Notes: a model not told the origin generated them from the sequence alone. A stretch of 27,363 bases of DNA from an uncultured Clostridium sp. (GCA_900539645.1 UQCY01000014.1:1-27363); one strand, 5' to 3'; counted from the stretch's first letter, positions 1 through 9,969 are shown. Made by a program: numbers and translations.

Positions 1-349
<349 letters not shown>

Positions 350-575
350 AAATTTCGAAGAAATTTTATATCGCCAACGAATTTTTCGCTAATGCTCAAA
401 ATTCCGTTGCTCAAAATAAAATTTAAATCCGCTCAGATGTTATCTCAAAATATCTGGCATGGTTTGTATGGCGTTCGAACTATTTGTTCGAACTAAATAT
501 ATCTGCTGTTCAGTTTTCAAAGTTCATTTAAAACTTTCGTTTTGTTTTTTATTTTCTTGCCCTCTCTCAAGGACA
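350..575 (-). other. Pre-16S rRNA leader
   Basis: This is the transcribed spacer between the rrn promoter and mature 16S. It carries the clostridial-type leader sequence AACTTTGAAAACTGAACA (about 511-528, minus strand), a pair of GTTCGAAC palindromes near 474-495, and AT-rich hairpin-forming sequence next to the 16S start. A 15-bp repeat of the sequence at the mature 5' end (AAATTTTATTTTGAG) recurs about 70 nt upstream, near 412-426. Small open frames on the plus strand here are antisense to rRNA and its leader and are not genes. Confidence 0.75.
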
Positions 576-581
576 AGTATT

Positions 582-610
582 ATATTATCATCTTTGGCAT
601 TTTACGTCAA
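582..610 (-). promoter_or_regulatory. rrn operon promoter
   Basis: On the minus strand, -35 TTGACG (605-610) is separated by 17 bp from -10 TAATAT (582-587). An A-tract-rich stretch directly upstream (about 611-650) resembles an UP element. Position and quality fit a strong sigma-A rRNA promoter. An alternative -10 (TATAAT at 579-584) would give a poorer 20-bp spacing. Confidence 0.75.
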
Positions 611-759
611 CACTTTTTTTAATTTTTTTCTATTTTTTATTTTAATTTTGTGGAATGCTATTCTAAACAACAACTAAACAACATAAGAATGCTAGTATTT
701 TCAACACTATCAAATAAAAAATATAATTATTATTTTTAAAAAATCATTACTTTATTTTT

Positions 760-1263
760 CTAGAAAAGTTTCTCATACGCTACTCTTTCTGCTCCATCTT
801 CAAGAAGAATTATCCCACAATACTCAAAACCATTTTTTTCTAATAATCCTCTCATCACGAAATTCTCCTCATGAGTATCTATTTTTATACTACTATATCC
901 TAATTCTTTGCATTTATCCTCAGAAAATTTCATTATCTTATGAGAAAGTCCCTGTCCTTTAAATTCATTGCTAACAGCAACTCTATGTACAACACCATAT
1001 TTTCTATCGCTTAACCATTCTCCTTCATAAATTTTATCATATGTACTTTCTCCTCTAAAAGAAATTGCTGCTGTACCAACTATCTCACCGTCTATTAACA
1101 TAACATAACTCTCATCAGCAGAAATATCCCCTTTTAAATTATCTTCATTAGGATAACCGTCCTGCCACTGATCTATACCCTTACTCTTAAAATACTCCTG
1201 CGCTTCTTTTATAATTCTCATTATTTCTGGTATATCTTCAACTTTAGATTTTCTAAATTCCAT
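760..1263 (-). CDS. GNAT family N-acetyltransferase
   Basis: A 167-residue protein with a single GNAT (Gcn5-related) fold, expected to move an acetyl group from acetyl-CoA to an unknown amine. The acetyl-CoA loop is visible as VAVSNEFKGQGLSHKIM (consensus Q/R-x-x-G-x-G/A), followed by the typical IDTHEENFVMRGLLEKNGF segment in which the late Asn and the NGF turn are conserved. The start at 1263 is chosen over a longer open frame (to 1338) because an AGAGG Shine-Dalgarno precedes this ATG and the extra residues are AT-rich and unlike a GNAT N-terminus. It lies between the rrn promoter and a divergent LysR gene. The substrate cannot be read from the sequence. Confidence 0.88.
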   Translation of the reverse strand: MEFRKSKVEDIPEIMRIIKEAQEYFKSKGIDQWQDGYPNEDNLKGDISADESYVMLIDGEIVGTAAISFRGESTYDKIYEGEWLSDRKYGVVHRVAVSNEFKGQGLSHKIMKFSEDKCKELGYSSIKIDTHEENFVMRGLLEKNGFEYCGIILLEDGAERVAYEKLF

Positions 1264-1520
1264 AATCCTCTTTAATCTCCCCTCAAAAAATAACTTTTTT
1301 TCTAAATAAATATAAATAAAATTAGCCTTCACTATCAAAAATAATATTAAAATAAATTATATCAAAATTTATCTATAAATTGCATTTAATTTTTCTAAAA
1401 TAAATAAAAATATTATACAGTAAACTTCCATACTCACCCATAATTATAAATTTATTTTATAATCTAATTTAATGCTTTTATTATTTCATAAATTTTTCTT
1501 ATTTTATAATCTCAGACACA

Positions 1521-1574
1521 TTGCAATTCCAACAGTATAGATTATACTATACGGGGGTATAGTTATTATCTATA
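1521..1574 (+). promoter_or_regulatory. LysR-gene promoter with nested palindromic operator
   Basis: A possible promoter has -35 TTGCAA (1521-1526), a 16-bp spacer and -10 TATACT (1543-1548). A nested palindrome overlaps and follows it: outer arms TATAGAT (1536-1542) and ATCTATA (1568-1574), inner arms ACTATAC and GTATAGT around GGGG (about 1546-1563). Position over the -10 and early transcribed region fits autoregulation by the downstream LysR protein; that link is inference. The rest of the 375-bp gap (1264-1520 and 1575-1638) is AT-rich and shows nothing else that I can support. Confidence 0.55.
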
Positions 1575-1638
1575 AAATTATTTTATCTACATATGTTAAA
1601 ATATTTTCGTAATAAAGTGATAGAAAAGGTGAGAACTA

Positions 1639-2499
1639 ATGAAAATAGAAAAATTATATTATTTTGAAAGCGCTGCTAGACAAAAAAGTTTTACAAAAGC
1701 TGCAAGTGAATGCCTTGTAGCTCAACCTGCTATAAGTCATAGCATAAAAAGCTTAGAATCCGAACTTGGATTTGACGTATTTGTAAGAGATAAAAAAAAC
1801 GTCTCTTTAACACCTCAAGGGGAAGTCTTTTATAACGATGTTGTTAAAATACTAGATAAGTACGACAAAGCTGTAGAAAAAGCGAGGGATTTTTCTAACT
1901 ACATCAACAAAAAAATTATAATTGGTCTATATGGATTTAGCGCGGCAATCCCTATGGTGCCTATACTAAAAGAATTCAAACAAAACTTTCCAGAAATAGA
2001 ACTAACATTTAAAAGATCTCATAACACTAGTTGTTTTGAATCTATTTATGCTGGAGAGTGCGACCTAATAATATCTTACTGTTGCCCTGACGAATTTGCA
2101 TATGATGACATATTATTTAAGGCTCTATCAGAAGATAAGCTAGTCTTGGCAGTACCTCCAGAATCAAATTTAGCTGACAAAGAAAGTATATCTGCTAGGG
2201 ACCTTGCAAATGCGGATAGGAACATACATGTACTAGACACATACGAAAACTATATAAAAAACTTTGTAACTATCCCTTACGAAAAACTAAAAACAGAAAC
2301 CGACATAGAACTACTTCACTTCTCAGGGTTTCTAAATAGAGATATAATATTTACCACACAATCAGAAATGGACTTCTTCCACGAATCTGACTACATAATA
2401 AAAGAAATTAAGAACATTAGTTCAAAAGCAATACATGGAATTTTTTACAAAAAGAACAATCTCAACCCATTAGTTCATGAATTTGTAAATACACTTTAA
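1639..2499 (+). CDS. LysR family transcriptional regulator
   Basis: A 286-residue LysR-type regulator. Residues ~1-60 form the winged helix-turn-helix: KLYYFESAARQKSFTKAA, then QPAISHSIKSLESELG and the wing with FVRDKKNVSLTPQG, all standard for the family. Residues ~90-286 are the two-lobed periplasmic-binding-like effector domain, beginning KIIIGLYGFSAAIPMVPIL. The ATG follows an AAAAGGTGAG Shine-Dalgarno. It is divergent from the acetyltransferase gene and faces a palindromic operator candidate at 1536-1574. LysR proteins usually control the divergent gene and themselves; neither the effector nor the target can be told from sequence. Confidence 0.93.
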   Translation: MKIEKLYYFESAARQKSFTKAASECLVAQPAISHSIKSLESELGFDVFVRDKKNVSLTPQGEVFYNDVVKILDKYDKAVEKARDFSNYINKKIIIGLYGFSAAIPMVPILKEFKQNFPEIELTFKRSHNTSCFESIYAGECDLIISYCCPDEFAYDDILFKALSEDKLVLAVPPESNLADKESISARDLANADRNIHVLDTYENYIKNFVTIPYEKLKTETDIELLHFSGFLNRDIIFTTQSEMDFFHESDYIIKEIKNISSKAIHGIFYKKNNLNPLVHEFVNTL

Positions 2500-2574
2500 A
2501 GACACTTTCTTTTATAAAATACAACCTTGGATACGCATTCCCATAATCCTATATTTATAATAAAAATTTTTCAT

Positions 2575-2609
2575 AAAAAAAGCCACGATTAAAAATCGAG
2601 GCTTTTTTA
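2575..2609. terminator. Bidirectional intrinsic terminator
   Basis: Inverted repeat AAAAAGCC-acGATT-aaa-AATCga-GGCTTTTT with A-tract on one side and T-tract on the other, so it can end transcripts from both the LysR gene (+) and the convergent SEC-C operon (-). Confidence 0.88.
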
Positions 2610-2622
2610 CTATCTCTAAATA

Positions 2623-3126
2623 CTAAGCATTTTTACCACAGCATTTTTTGTATTTTTTACCACTTCCACATGGACATGGATCATTTCTTCCAACTTTGTG
2701 TTCTTTAACTATAGTTTTGCTTTTTTTGTATTTTTTGTGTAATTCTTTTCTTGTTTCAGCAGAAAGTATACCATCCCATTCAGGTAAAGTGTATAACCAT
2801 TCAGCTTCAACAGCACACATATTGTAGAATAATTTTTCCCAGTCTATTTTTATAGATACTTCTCCATCAGCTTCTATAGCATCTAGGTCTAGATCTTCTT
2901 TTAAACTTTCGCTTATTCCATCTATGAATCCCATGAAGTACTCTGGAGATGTTTCATATTTAGCTGCTAAATCAGCAACTTTTCCTTCTACAGTTTCAGT
3001 TTTTTCTTCTAATATTTTTCTGTATATGTCTCTCTCAACGTTTAAATAATCTTTCCAGAATTCTATTTCAGCTTCCTGGTTTTCGTGAGTTTCACTAAGT
3101 TTTTTCCATGCATCATATAAACTCAT
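2623..3126 (-). CDS. SEC-C metal-binding domain protein
   Basis: A 167-residue protein with an acidic, helical N-terminal part (1-~140) that I do not recognise and a C-terminal SEC-C zinc motif, [19 protein letters not shown], followed only by GKNA. The motif has the CxCx8CC spacing of the SecA C-terminus, where it binds zinc and SecB or ribosomes. Many bacterial proteins of unknown role end in the same tail. A strong AGGAGG Shine-Dalgarno precedes ATG 3126. It is the last gene of a leftward cluster with rRNA-modifying enzymes, and a ribosome-related role would fit but is inference. Confidence 0.85.
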   Translation of the reverse strand: MSLYDAWKKLSETHENQEAEIEFWKDYLNVERDIYRKILEEKTETVEGKVADLAAKYETSPEYFMGFIDGISESLKEDLDLDAIEADGEVSIKIDWEKLFYNMCAVEAEWLYTLPEWDGILSAETRKELHKKYKKSKTIVKEHKVGRNDPCPCGSGKKYKKCCGKNA

Positions 3127-3180
3127 TGTAATTTCCTCCTAAAATAATCTCGTCTTATAAAAGACTTTCATTCAAATCTA

Positions 3181-3888
3181 CTATATTATATCATAATTGA
3201 ACAGTTCTTTTAATACTTTTATCGCTTTATCTTGTTCAATAAAGTACGGACTTGTGGCTATTGTAATAACATTAGCTCCTTTAATAAGCTCCTGTATCCT
3301 ATCAAACCTATCAGAAAAAGGTATATAATCCATATCCCTTGAGAATATATCTAAATCTATATCTAACACATACTCTCCTACTACCTCTTCCTTCAAACTA
3401 TAAGAACTGTCCATTATTATAAGCTCTGAAAAAATTCCATGCTCCATTGCAGGCTTAATAAAACTTCCCACATTAAGCACTTCATTTGTATATCTAAATA
3501 CATCGTCTAAATCGTCTACATCTACATCATAATTAGGCGGAACTCTAGTATCCTTGTGCTGATCCACATGCACTAAAGTACATCCTCTATTAAAAAGACC
3601 TTCTTTAAGGCACTTCATCCAGAAGTAGAACGAATGGTTATGATTGTCGAAAATATACACTCTCTTTCCATCTTTAGTGTCCATTCTAACCATATTTTCT
3701 ATACCATAAGCCTTAAACTCTGTATCCTCATCTATCTCATTAAACACAATCTCTGTACCTTCTCTTACATCATCCAAATCTCCTTTTATAAGCTTTGGTA
3801 CAAAAATCTTCTTATTCTCCCTCTCTTCAAAGGAGAATATATTATTTCCAACTGGTTTTTCTATAAAAAATCCATTATATCTTTCCAT
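3181..3888 (-). CDS. UPF0489 family protein (arginase-like fold)
   Basis: A 235-residue protein of the UPF0489 family. Visible metal-site motifs are DNHNHSFYFW (from residue ~81), VHVDQHKDTR (~107-116) and LDIDLDIFS (~175-183). The DxHxD and DxDxD pattern resembles the dinuclear-metal site of arginases and deacetylases, and a peptide arginase (OspR) has been assigned to this family. What it acts on here is unknown. The start is uncertain: ATG 3888 is used, but an in-frame TTG at 3897 (three more residues) is also possible; an AAAGGATGAT Shine-Dalgarno lies just upstream of both. It begins 23 bp after the pseudouridine synthase gene ends and is probably cotranscribed with it. Confidence 0.75.
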   Translation of the reverse strand: MERYNGFFIEKPVGNNIFSFEERENKKIFVPKLIKGDLDDVREGTEIVFNEIDEDTEFKAYGIENMVRMDTKDGKRVYIFDNHNHSFYFWMKCLKEGLFNRGCTLVHVDQHKDTRVPPNYDVDVDDLDDVFRYTNEVLNVGSFIKPAMEHGIFSELIIMDSSYSLKEEVVGEYVLDIDLDIFSRDMDYIPFSDRFDRIQELIKGANVITIATSPYFIEQDKAIKVLKELFNYDII

Positions 3889-3910
3889 ACTATCCAATCA
3901 TCCTTTCGAA

Positions 3911-4591
3911 CTACTTATCAAAAACATTCCATGGATATTCTTTTGGTGGCTCACAGACAAACTCCATCTTTTCTTTAGTAACAGGATGTACTATCTCAAT
4001 CTTATAAGACCAAAGCGCTATCTGCTGACCTACCTTGCTATTTTTACCATATCTTTGATCTCCAACAAGAGGATTGTTTCTCGAAGCAAACTGAACCCTA
4101 ATCTGATGAGGTCTACCAGTTTTTAAATCTATCTGAACTAAACTCATCTTATCCTTAAACGCTAGAGTTTCGTAGCTAAGCTCAGCGTACTTAGAATCCT
4201 TGTGGCTTTCAGAAACCACACTGACCATATTTGTTTTCTTATTCTTATAAAGATAATCTTTTAAAGTATCACTCTGTTTTCTCATCTTTCCATTGATAAC
4301 AGCTCTATAAGTCTTTTTAAACGTCTTATTTCTAACCTGCTCAGAAAGTCTTGATGCTGCCTTAGAAGTCTTGGCAAATACCATCGCTCCTCCAACAGGT
4401 CTATCAAGTCTATGAACTAACCCTAAATAAACATTTCCTGGTTTATTATACTTTTCTTTAAGATATGCCTTTAATAAATTGACCATATCCTTATCATTTG
4501 TATTATCTCCCTGAGAAAGAATATTTACAGGCTTTTCAACTACTAAAAGGTGATTATCCTCATAAAGTACATTTATATTTACACTAGACAA
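3911..4591 (-). CDS. RluA family RNA pseudouridine synthase
   Basis: A 226-residue enzyme that isomerises uridine to pseudouridine in rRNA or tRNA. The catalytic motif HRLDRPVGGAMVFAKT contains the nucleophilic Asp at residue 63, and the later GRPHQIRVQFA segment is also typical of RluA/RsuA-type synthases. No S4 domain is present; the protein starts directly with the catalytic domain (VLYEDNHLLVVEKP). The start is TTG at 4591, three bases after the stop of the upstream methyltransferase gene, with a GGGAGAG Shine-Dalgarno inside the end of that gene, so translation is probably coupled. The target uridine cannot be assigned. Confidence 0.9.
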   Translation of the reverse strand: MSSVNINVLYEDNHLLVVEKPVNILSQGDNTNDKDMVNLLKAYLKEKYNKPGNVYLGLVHRLDRPVGGAMVFAKTSKAASRLSEQVRNKTFKKTYRAVINGKMRKQSDTLKDYLYKNKKTNMVSVVSESHKDSKYAELSYETLAFKDKMSLVQIDLKTGRPHQIRVQFASRNNPLVGDQRYGKNSKVGQQIALWSYKIEIVHPVTKEKMEFVCEPPKEYPWNVFDK

Positions 4592-4594
4592 AGA

Positions 4595-5464
4595 CTATCT
4601 CTCCCATCTACCAAATATACCACAAGGAAGTATTTTGCCATCTCTAGATGCTGGTATTCCAACTTCTCCACCGTATATCTTTCCGCCTTTTACTTTCTTT
4701 CCTATAGTAGTAGAAAGTACGTTTTCAAGTACTATTGGAGAGAATCCTGTAGTATAAGAGTTTATTAAGAAGAATAATGGATCATCAGATAATACACCCA
4801 TACATAATTCAACAAAATCGTATAATTTATCTTCTATTTTCCATACTTCACCTTTCGGTCCTCTTCCATATGAAGGTGGGTCCATTATTATAGCGTCGTA
4901 TTTTCTTCCTCTTCTTATTTCTCTTTCAACAAATTTAACAACATCATCTACTATGAATCTTACTGTCTGATTCTGAAGTCCAGATAATGCTATATTATCT
5001 TTTGCCCAGTTTACCATACCTTTTGCTGCATCAACGTGGCAAACTTCTGCCCCAGCTGAAGCACAAGCAACAGTTGCTCCACCAGTATATGCAAATAAAT
5101 TTAAAACCTTTATAGGTCTTTTTGCTTTCTTTATTTTATCTATCATCCAATCCCAGTTTGCTGCCTGTTCTGGGAAAAGACCTGTGTGTTTAAATCCTGT
5201 AGGTCTTATATTGAATTTTAAATTCTTGTAATTTATTGTCCAACTTTCTGGATATTTTTTCTTCTGCTCCCAAGAACCTCCACCTCTATTACTTCTGTGG
5301 TAGTGTCCGTGTGGATTTTTCCATAATGACCATTCTTTTTCCATTGGCCAAACAACCTGTGGGTCTGGTCTTCTAAGGACGATATCTCCCCATCTCTCTA
5401 GCTTCTCTCCGTTACCCATGTCTATAAGCTCATAATCTTTCCAACTATCTGCTAAAATTAACAT
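4595..5464 (-). CDS. Class I SAM-dependent rRNA methyltransferase (RlmI/RlmK-like)
   Basis: A 289-residue enzyme related to the COG1092 group of 23S rRNA methyltransferases. The SAM-binding motif I is NLFAYTGGATVACASAGA (~120-137), followed by HVDAAKGMVNWAKDN, and the catalytic motif is IMDPPSYGRGPKGEVWKIED (~193-212), matching DPP(S/A)F-type motifs of the family. It lacks the N-terminal PUA domain of E. coli RlmI, which fits its shorter length. A GGAGG Shine-Dalgarno lies before ATG 5464. It leads a leftward operon with the pseudouridine synthase, the UPF0489 protein and the SEC-C protein. The exact rRNA target is unknown. Confidence 0.88.
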   Translation of the reverse strand: MLILADSWKDYELIDMGNGEKLERWGDIVLRRPDPQVVWPMEKEWSLWKNPHGHYHRSNRGGGSWEQKKKYPESWTINYKNLKFNIRPTGFKHTGLFPEQAANWDWMIDKIKKAKRPIKVLNLFAYTGGATVACASAGAEVCHVDAAKGMVNWAKDNIALSGLQNQTVRFIVDDVVKFVEREIRRGRKYDAIIMDPPSYGRGPKGEVWKIEDKLYDFVELCMGVLSDDPLFFLINSYTTGFSPIVLENVLSTTIGKKVKGGKIYGGEVGIPASRDGKILPCGIFGRWER

Positions 5465-5543
5465 CTTTTCCTCCTTCTCTCTTATCTAATTAAATTTATA
5501 TTTCTTAAAATATTTTCCATCTCATTTTTTAACCTAATTATTA

Positions 5544-5573
5544 ATTATATCATACACATACAACCATTTGCAC
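5544..5573 (-). promoter_or_regulatory. Promoter of the methyltransferase operon
   Basis: Minus-strand extended -10 TGATATAAT (5544-5552) with a weak -35 GTGCAA (5568-5573) at 18-bp spacing. The leader to the methyltransferase ATG would be about 75 nt. Confidence 0.5.
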
Positions 5574-5601
5574 TACTTTATCTCGCCAATTACATATAAA
5601 T

Positions 5602-5636
5602 AAAAAAGAGCTAACCGAAATGATTAGCTCTTTTTA
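5602..5636 (-). terminator. Terminator of the pyrF-carA-carB operon
   Basis: Perfect 12-bp stem AAAAAGAGCTAA / TTAGCTCTTTTT around ccgaaatga, located 16 bp beyond the carB stop and ending in a T-run on the minus strand. Confidence 0.9.
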
Positions 5637-5652
5637 TCTCAATTGTTTTAAA

Positions 5653-8600
5653 TTATATTTCTGATATGTTATAAACTTTTAGCGTATCTTTATCTATATG
5701 CTGTTTCTTAACGTCTACCATTGCTTTTAATGTATCAAGAGAAGTCATAACTTCTGTAGAGAATTCTATAGCAGTTCTTCTTATCTTGAATCCATCTCTA
5801 TTAGAGTCGTTACCTTTTGTAGGAGTATTTATAACCATATCTACCTGTTTATTTCTTATAGCGTCAAGTATATTTGGTCTAGCTTCTTCTACTCTATTTA
5901 CAGTTTCAACTTCTATTCCGTTTTCTCTTAATGCTTTAGCTGTTCCTTCTGTAGCCATGAAAGTATATCCAAGTTCTTTCATATCTTTAGCTATTTCTAT
6001 GAACTCTTCTTTATCGTGGTTGTTTATTGTAGCAAGTACGCAACCTCTTTCATCAGCTATACCTTTACCAGCTGCAAGGAATCCTTTGTATAATGCTTCT
6101 TCTAAGTTAGCACCTACTCCAAGAACTTCCCCTGTTGATTTCATTTCAGGCCCTAGTGATACTTCAACCTGAGCAAGTTTTGCCATTGAGAATACTGGTA
6201 CTTTAACAGATACTATATCTGGAGTTTTGTATACTCCTGTTCCGTATCCAAGATCTTTTAATTTAGCACCTAACATACATTTAGTTGCAAGGTCTACTAT
6301 TGGCACACCTGAAACTTTTGATATATATGGTACAGTTCTACTTGCTCTTGGGTTAACTTCTATTATGTATAATTCATTCTGGAATTCTATGAACTGGATG
6401 TTAACCATACCTATAACATTTAGGTCTAAAGCTATTTTTTTAGTGTAGTCTAATATTTTTTCTTTTATTCTGTCAGATATATTCTGGCTTGGGTACATTG
6501 TTATACTGTCTCCAGAGTGAACCCCTGCTCTTTCAAGGTGTTCCATTATACCAGGTATTAATATATCTTCTTTATCGCATATAGCGTCAACTTCTATTTC
6601 TCTACCAGTTAAGTATTTATCTATAAGAACTGGGTTTTTACTATCTCTTTCAAATGCTGCTTCTAAGTACTGAACTAATCTAGCTTCATCGTAAGTTATT
6701 TCCATACCCTGTCCACCAAGTACGTATGATGGTCTAACAAGTACTGGGAATCCTAAGTTGTGAGCAACTTCAAGACCTTCTTCAACAGTCCATACACCTC
6801 TACCTTTTGGTCTATTTATGTCTAATCTTTCTAGTAATTCATCGAATTTTTCTCTATCTTCAGCTGCATCTATATCTTCGAAATCAGTACCTAATATTGG
6901 TATATGTTTTTCGTGAAGGAATTTAGCTAGTTTTATAGCAGTCTGTCCACCGAACTGAAGTATAACTCCATCTGGATTTTCTTTTTCTATTATGTTAAGA
7001 ACTTCTTCTTCTGTTAATGGTTCGAAGTATAATTTATCAGAAGTATCGAAGTCTGTTGATACAGTTTCAGGGTTGTTGTTTATTATTATTGTTTCTATTC
7101 CCTGTTTTCTTAATGATTTAACACAGTGAACTGAGCAGTAGTCGAATTCTATACCCTGTCCTATTCTTATTGGACCAGATCCAAGAACTATAACTTTTTT
7201 CTTATCGCTTACTGTTGCTTCATCGTATTCTTCATAAGTTGAGTAGTAGTATGGAGATAATGCATCTACTTCTCCAGCACATGTATCAACCATTTTGTAA
7301 GCTGGTTTTATATTGTAAAGCATTCTTAATTCGTATAACTGTTCTGGGTTTATTTTCATTAAGTCAGATATACCTTTATCAGAGAATCCTTTTTTCTTTA
7401 ATTCAAGAAGATATTCTTTAGTAAGGTCTTCTATTTTCATACCTTTTAATTTTTCTTCCTGTTCAACTATCCATTTGAATCTATCTAAGAACCATTTATC
7501 CATCTTAGTTATCTGTTCTATCATTTCAACTTTGTAGCCTCTTCTTATCATTTCAGCTATGTCGAATAATCTTTCATCATCTGGAACAACTACTCTAGCT
7601 TTTAATTCTTCTAGAGATCTCTGTTCTGATGGTGCATGAACTAATGAATATTTTCCTATTTCTAGAGATCTTATACCTTTAAGTATAGCTGCTTCAAAGT
7701 TGCTTCCTATACTCATTATTTCTCCAGTAGCCATCATCTTAGTTCCTAATCTCTTATCAGCTTTTTTAAATTTATCGAAAGGCCATTTTGGTATTTTAGC
7801 AACTACATAGTCTACACTTGGTTCGAAACAAGCTTTAGTCTTTTTAGTTACTGCATTTTCTATTTCATCTAATGTATATCCAAGAGCTATCTTAGCAGAA
7901 ACTTTTGCTATTGGATAACCAGTTGCTTTTGAAGCTAGTGCTGATGATCTTGAAACCCTTGGGTTTATTTCTATAACAGCGTATTCGAAGCTATCTGGGT
8001 TAAGTGCGAACTGTACGTTACATCCTCCCTGAACTTCTACTGCATTTAATATATCAAGAGATGCTTTTTTAAGCATTGCACATTCTTTAGCACTTAATGT
8101 CTGAGTTGGAGCAACAACTATACTGTCTCCTGTATGAACACCAACAGGGTCAACATTTTCCATATTACATATAACTATGCTGTTTCCTATGCTATCTCTC
8201 ATTACTTCGTATTCTATTTCTTTCCAACCTTTTATACTTTTTTCTAAAAGTACCTGGCTAACTGGGCTTAGCTGTAAACCGTGAACTAATATTTCTTTTA
8301 ATTCTTCTTCGTTTTCAGCTATACCACCACCAGTTCCTCCTAGTGTATAAGCTGGTCTAACTACTAATGGGTAACCTATTTTATTTGCATAAGCTAAACC
8401 ATCTTCAAGAGTAGTTACTATATCACTTTCTATAACTGGCTGATTTATTTCTTTCATTACTTCTCTGAATATATCTCTATCTTCACCTTTTTTGATAGAT
8501 TCAACAGAAGTACCTATTACTTTAACTCCATATTTATCAAGTATTCCACTTTCGTATAATTCAACAGCTAAGTTAAGTCCTGTCTGTCCACCCATTCCTG

Positions 8601-8862
8601 CAAGTAAACTGTCTGGTCTTTCTTTTTCTATTATTTTTTCTATGAATTCTAAAGTAAGTGGTTCTATATATATTTTGTCTGCTATTTCTTTATCTGTCAT
8701 TATTGTAGCTGGGTTAGAGTTTATTAATACAACTTCTATCCCTTCTTCTTTTAAAGCCTGACAAGCCTGAGTTCCAGAATAGTCGAACTCTGCAGCCTGT
8801 CCTATTATTATAGGTCCTGACCCAAGTACTAATGTTTTCTTTATACTGTCTATTTTAGGCAT
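5653..8862 (-). CDS. carB: Carbamoyl-phosphate synthase, large (synthetase) subunit
   Basis: A full-length 1069-residue CarB. It makes carbamoyl phosphate from bicarbonate, ammonia and two ATP, for pyrimidine and arginine synthesis. The internal duplication is clear: [20 protein letters not shown] near the N-terminus and [19 protein letters not shown] near residue ~560 open the two ATP-grasp halves. Each half has its glycine-rich loop ([25 protein letters not shown]) and metal-binding [14 protein letters not shown] or [14 protein letters not shown]. The oligomerisation region lies between, and the C-terminal MGS-like allosteric domain follows ([23 protein letters not shown]). I see no missing active-site motif. 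It follows carA after a 66-bp gap. Confidence 0.97.
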   Translation of the reverse strand: MPKIDSIKKTLVLGSGPIIIGQAAEFDYSGTQACQALKEEGIEVVLINSNPATIMTDKEIADKIYIEPLTLEFIEKIIEKERPDSLLAGMGGQTGLNLAVELYESGILDKYGVKVIGTSVESIKKGEDRDIFREVMKEINQPVIESDIVTTLEDGLAYANKIGYPLVVRPAYTLGGTGGGIAENEEELKEILVHGLQLSPVSQVLLEKSIKGWKEIEYEVMRDSIGNSIVICNMENVDPVGVHTGDSIVVAPTQTLSAKECAMLKKASLDILNAVEVQGGCNVQFALNPDSFEYAVIEINPRVSRSSALASKATGYPIAKVSAKIALGYTLDEIENAVTKKTKACFEPSVDYVVAKIPKWPFDKFKKADKRLGTKMMATGEIMSIGSNFEAAILKGIRSLEIGKYSLVHAPSEQRSLEELKARVVVPDDERLFDIAEMIRRGYKVEMIEQITKMDKWFLDRFKWIVEQEEKLKGMKIEDLTKEYLLELKKKGFSDKGISDLMKINPEQLYELRMLYNIKPAYKMVDTCAGEVDALSPYYYSTYEEYDEATVSDKKKVIVLGSGPIRIGQGIEFDYCSVHCVKSLRKQGIETIIINNNPETVSTDFDTSDKLYFEPLTEEEVLNIIEKENPDGVILQFGGQTAIKLAKFLHEKHIPILGTDFEDIDAAEDREKFDELLERLDINRPKGRGVWTVEEGLEVAHNLGFPVLVRPSYVLGGQGMEITYDEARLVQYLEAAFERDSKNPVLIDKYLTGREIEVDAICDKEDILIPGIMEHLERAGVHSGDSITMYPSQNISDRIKEKILDYTKKIALDLNVIGMVNIQFIEFQNELYIIEVNPRASRTVPYISKVSGVPIVDLATKCMLGAKLKDLGYGTGVYKTPDIVSVKVPVFSMAKLAQVEVSLGPEMKSTGEVLGVGANLEEALYKGFLAAGKGIADERGCVLATINNHDKEEFIEIAKDMKELGYTFMATEGTAKALRENGIEVETVNRVEEARPNILDAIRNKQVDMVINTPTKGNDSNRDGFKIRRTAIEFSTEVMTSLDTLKAMVDVKKQHIDKDTLKVYNISEI

Positions 8863-8928
8863 AACATTCTCTCCTTTAATCCGTTTTATTTTTCTTAATC
8901 TATATCGTTTCTATTATAATTTTATCTA

Positions 8929-9969
8929 TTATAATGCAAGGAATTTACCATATACGCATTCTTTGTCGTCTGTTGATGTGAATGCTGGTATAAACTGTAC
9001 ACTCATTATAGGAAGTTCTTTATGTTTTAAACCTTCTATAGATCCATCGTTAAGACTTGTATAAGTTACTTCTGTGTTTTCAGGCATTTCAGTTATATTG
9101 AATCCGTGGTGCTGAGTAGTTATTAATACTCTACCTGTTTCCATATTCTTAACTGGAACACTTGCTCCTCTGTGTCCAAATGGTAATTTACCTATTTTTC
9201 CACCAAGAGCTAAAGCTATAACCTGATGTCCTAGGCCTATACCTACAAGTGGCTTAACACCTGCTACTTTTTTAGCTGCTTCTATTGCAAAATCAGCATC
9301 TTCTGGATTTCCAGGTCCATTTGATAATAATACAACGTCTGGATTTACGCTAAGTATTTTTTCAGCTGGAGTAGTAGCTGGGAATATTGTTATATCACAT
9401 CCGTATGCTTTAAGCGCTTCTATAACACTATTTTTAACACCTAAATCTAATACAGCTACTCTTCTTCCTGTTCCATCTATTTTTTTAACATCTTTGCAAG
9501 TTACTTCTTTAACTGCATCTTTATTGCAGTAAGAAGCGAATTTTTCTTTTAATTCTGCTTCGTCTTTATCTTCGTAAGCTATCACAGCTTTCATTGTTCC
9601 ATTAGCTGTTATCATTTTAGTAAGTGCTCTAGTATCTATACCTTCTATACCTACTATTTTATTCTGTTTCATGTACATATCTAAGTCCATTTCACATCTG
9701 AAGTTGTTAGGACTATCGCATTTATTTCTAACTATAAGTGCTTTTGCATGCACTCCATTTGACTCTACATCCTCTAAGTTTATTCCATAGTTTCCTACTA
9801 GTGGATATGTCATAACTATAAACTGTCCTCTGTATGTTGGGTCAGTAAGAAGTTCTTCATACCCTGCCATTGAAGTATTGAATACTACCTCTCCTACAGT
9901 TTCTTTTTCGTATCCAAAAGCCTTTCCTTCAAAAACTGTTCCGTTTTCTAATATTAATTTGCATTTCAT
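8929..9969 (-). CDS. carA: Carbamoyl-phosphate synthase small subunit with inactivated glutaminase
   Basis: A 346-residue CarA homologue. The N-terminal domain (1-~150; LTDPTYRGQFIVMTYPLVGN) and class I amidotransferase domain (~168-346; LSNGPGNPEDAD) are recognisable. In active CarA this domain hydrolyses glutamine with a Cys-His-Glu triad. Here GICLGHQ reads GIGLGHQ (Cys to Gly245, codon GGC) and HPE reads I327-P328-A329, so all three triad residues are absent. QNHGF is QHHGF and the GGNHPV segment is altered. Frame and length are otherwise intact, so this is not a broken gene. It probably keeps a structural or allosteric role and CarB would then use free ammonia. It starts 14 bp after pyrF ends. 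Confidence 0.92.
   Translation of the reverse strand: MKCKLILENGTVFEGKAFGYEKETVGEVVFNTSMAGYEELLTDPTYRGQFIVMTYPLVGNYGINLEDVESNGVHAKALIVRNKCDSPNNFRCEMDLDMYMKQNKIVGIEGIDTRALTKMITANGTMKAVIAYEDKDEAELKEKFASYCNKDAVKEVTCKDVKKIDGTGRRVAVLDLGVKNSVIEALKAYGCDITIFPATTPAEKILSVNPDVVLLSNGPGNPEDADFAIEAAKKVAGVKPLVGIGLGHQVIALALGGKIGKLPFGHRGASVPVKNMETGRVLITTQHHGFNITEMPENTEVTYTSLNDGSIEGLKHKELPIMSVQFIPAFTSTDDKECVYGKFLAL

Noticed and set aside
1264..1338. N-terminal extension of the acetyltransferase by 25 residues
   Set aside because: No Shine-Dalgarno at that start, AT-rich low-complexity residues, and a good AGAGG site directly before ATG 1263.
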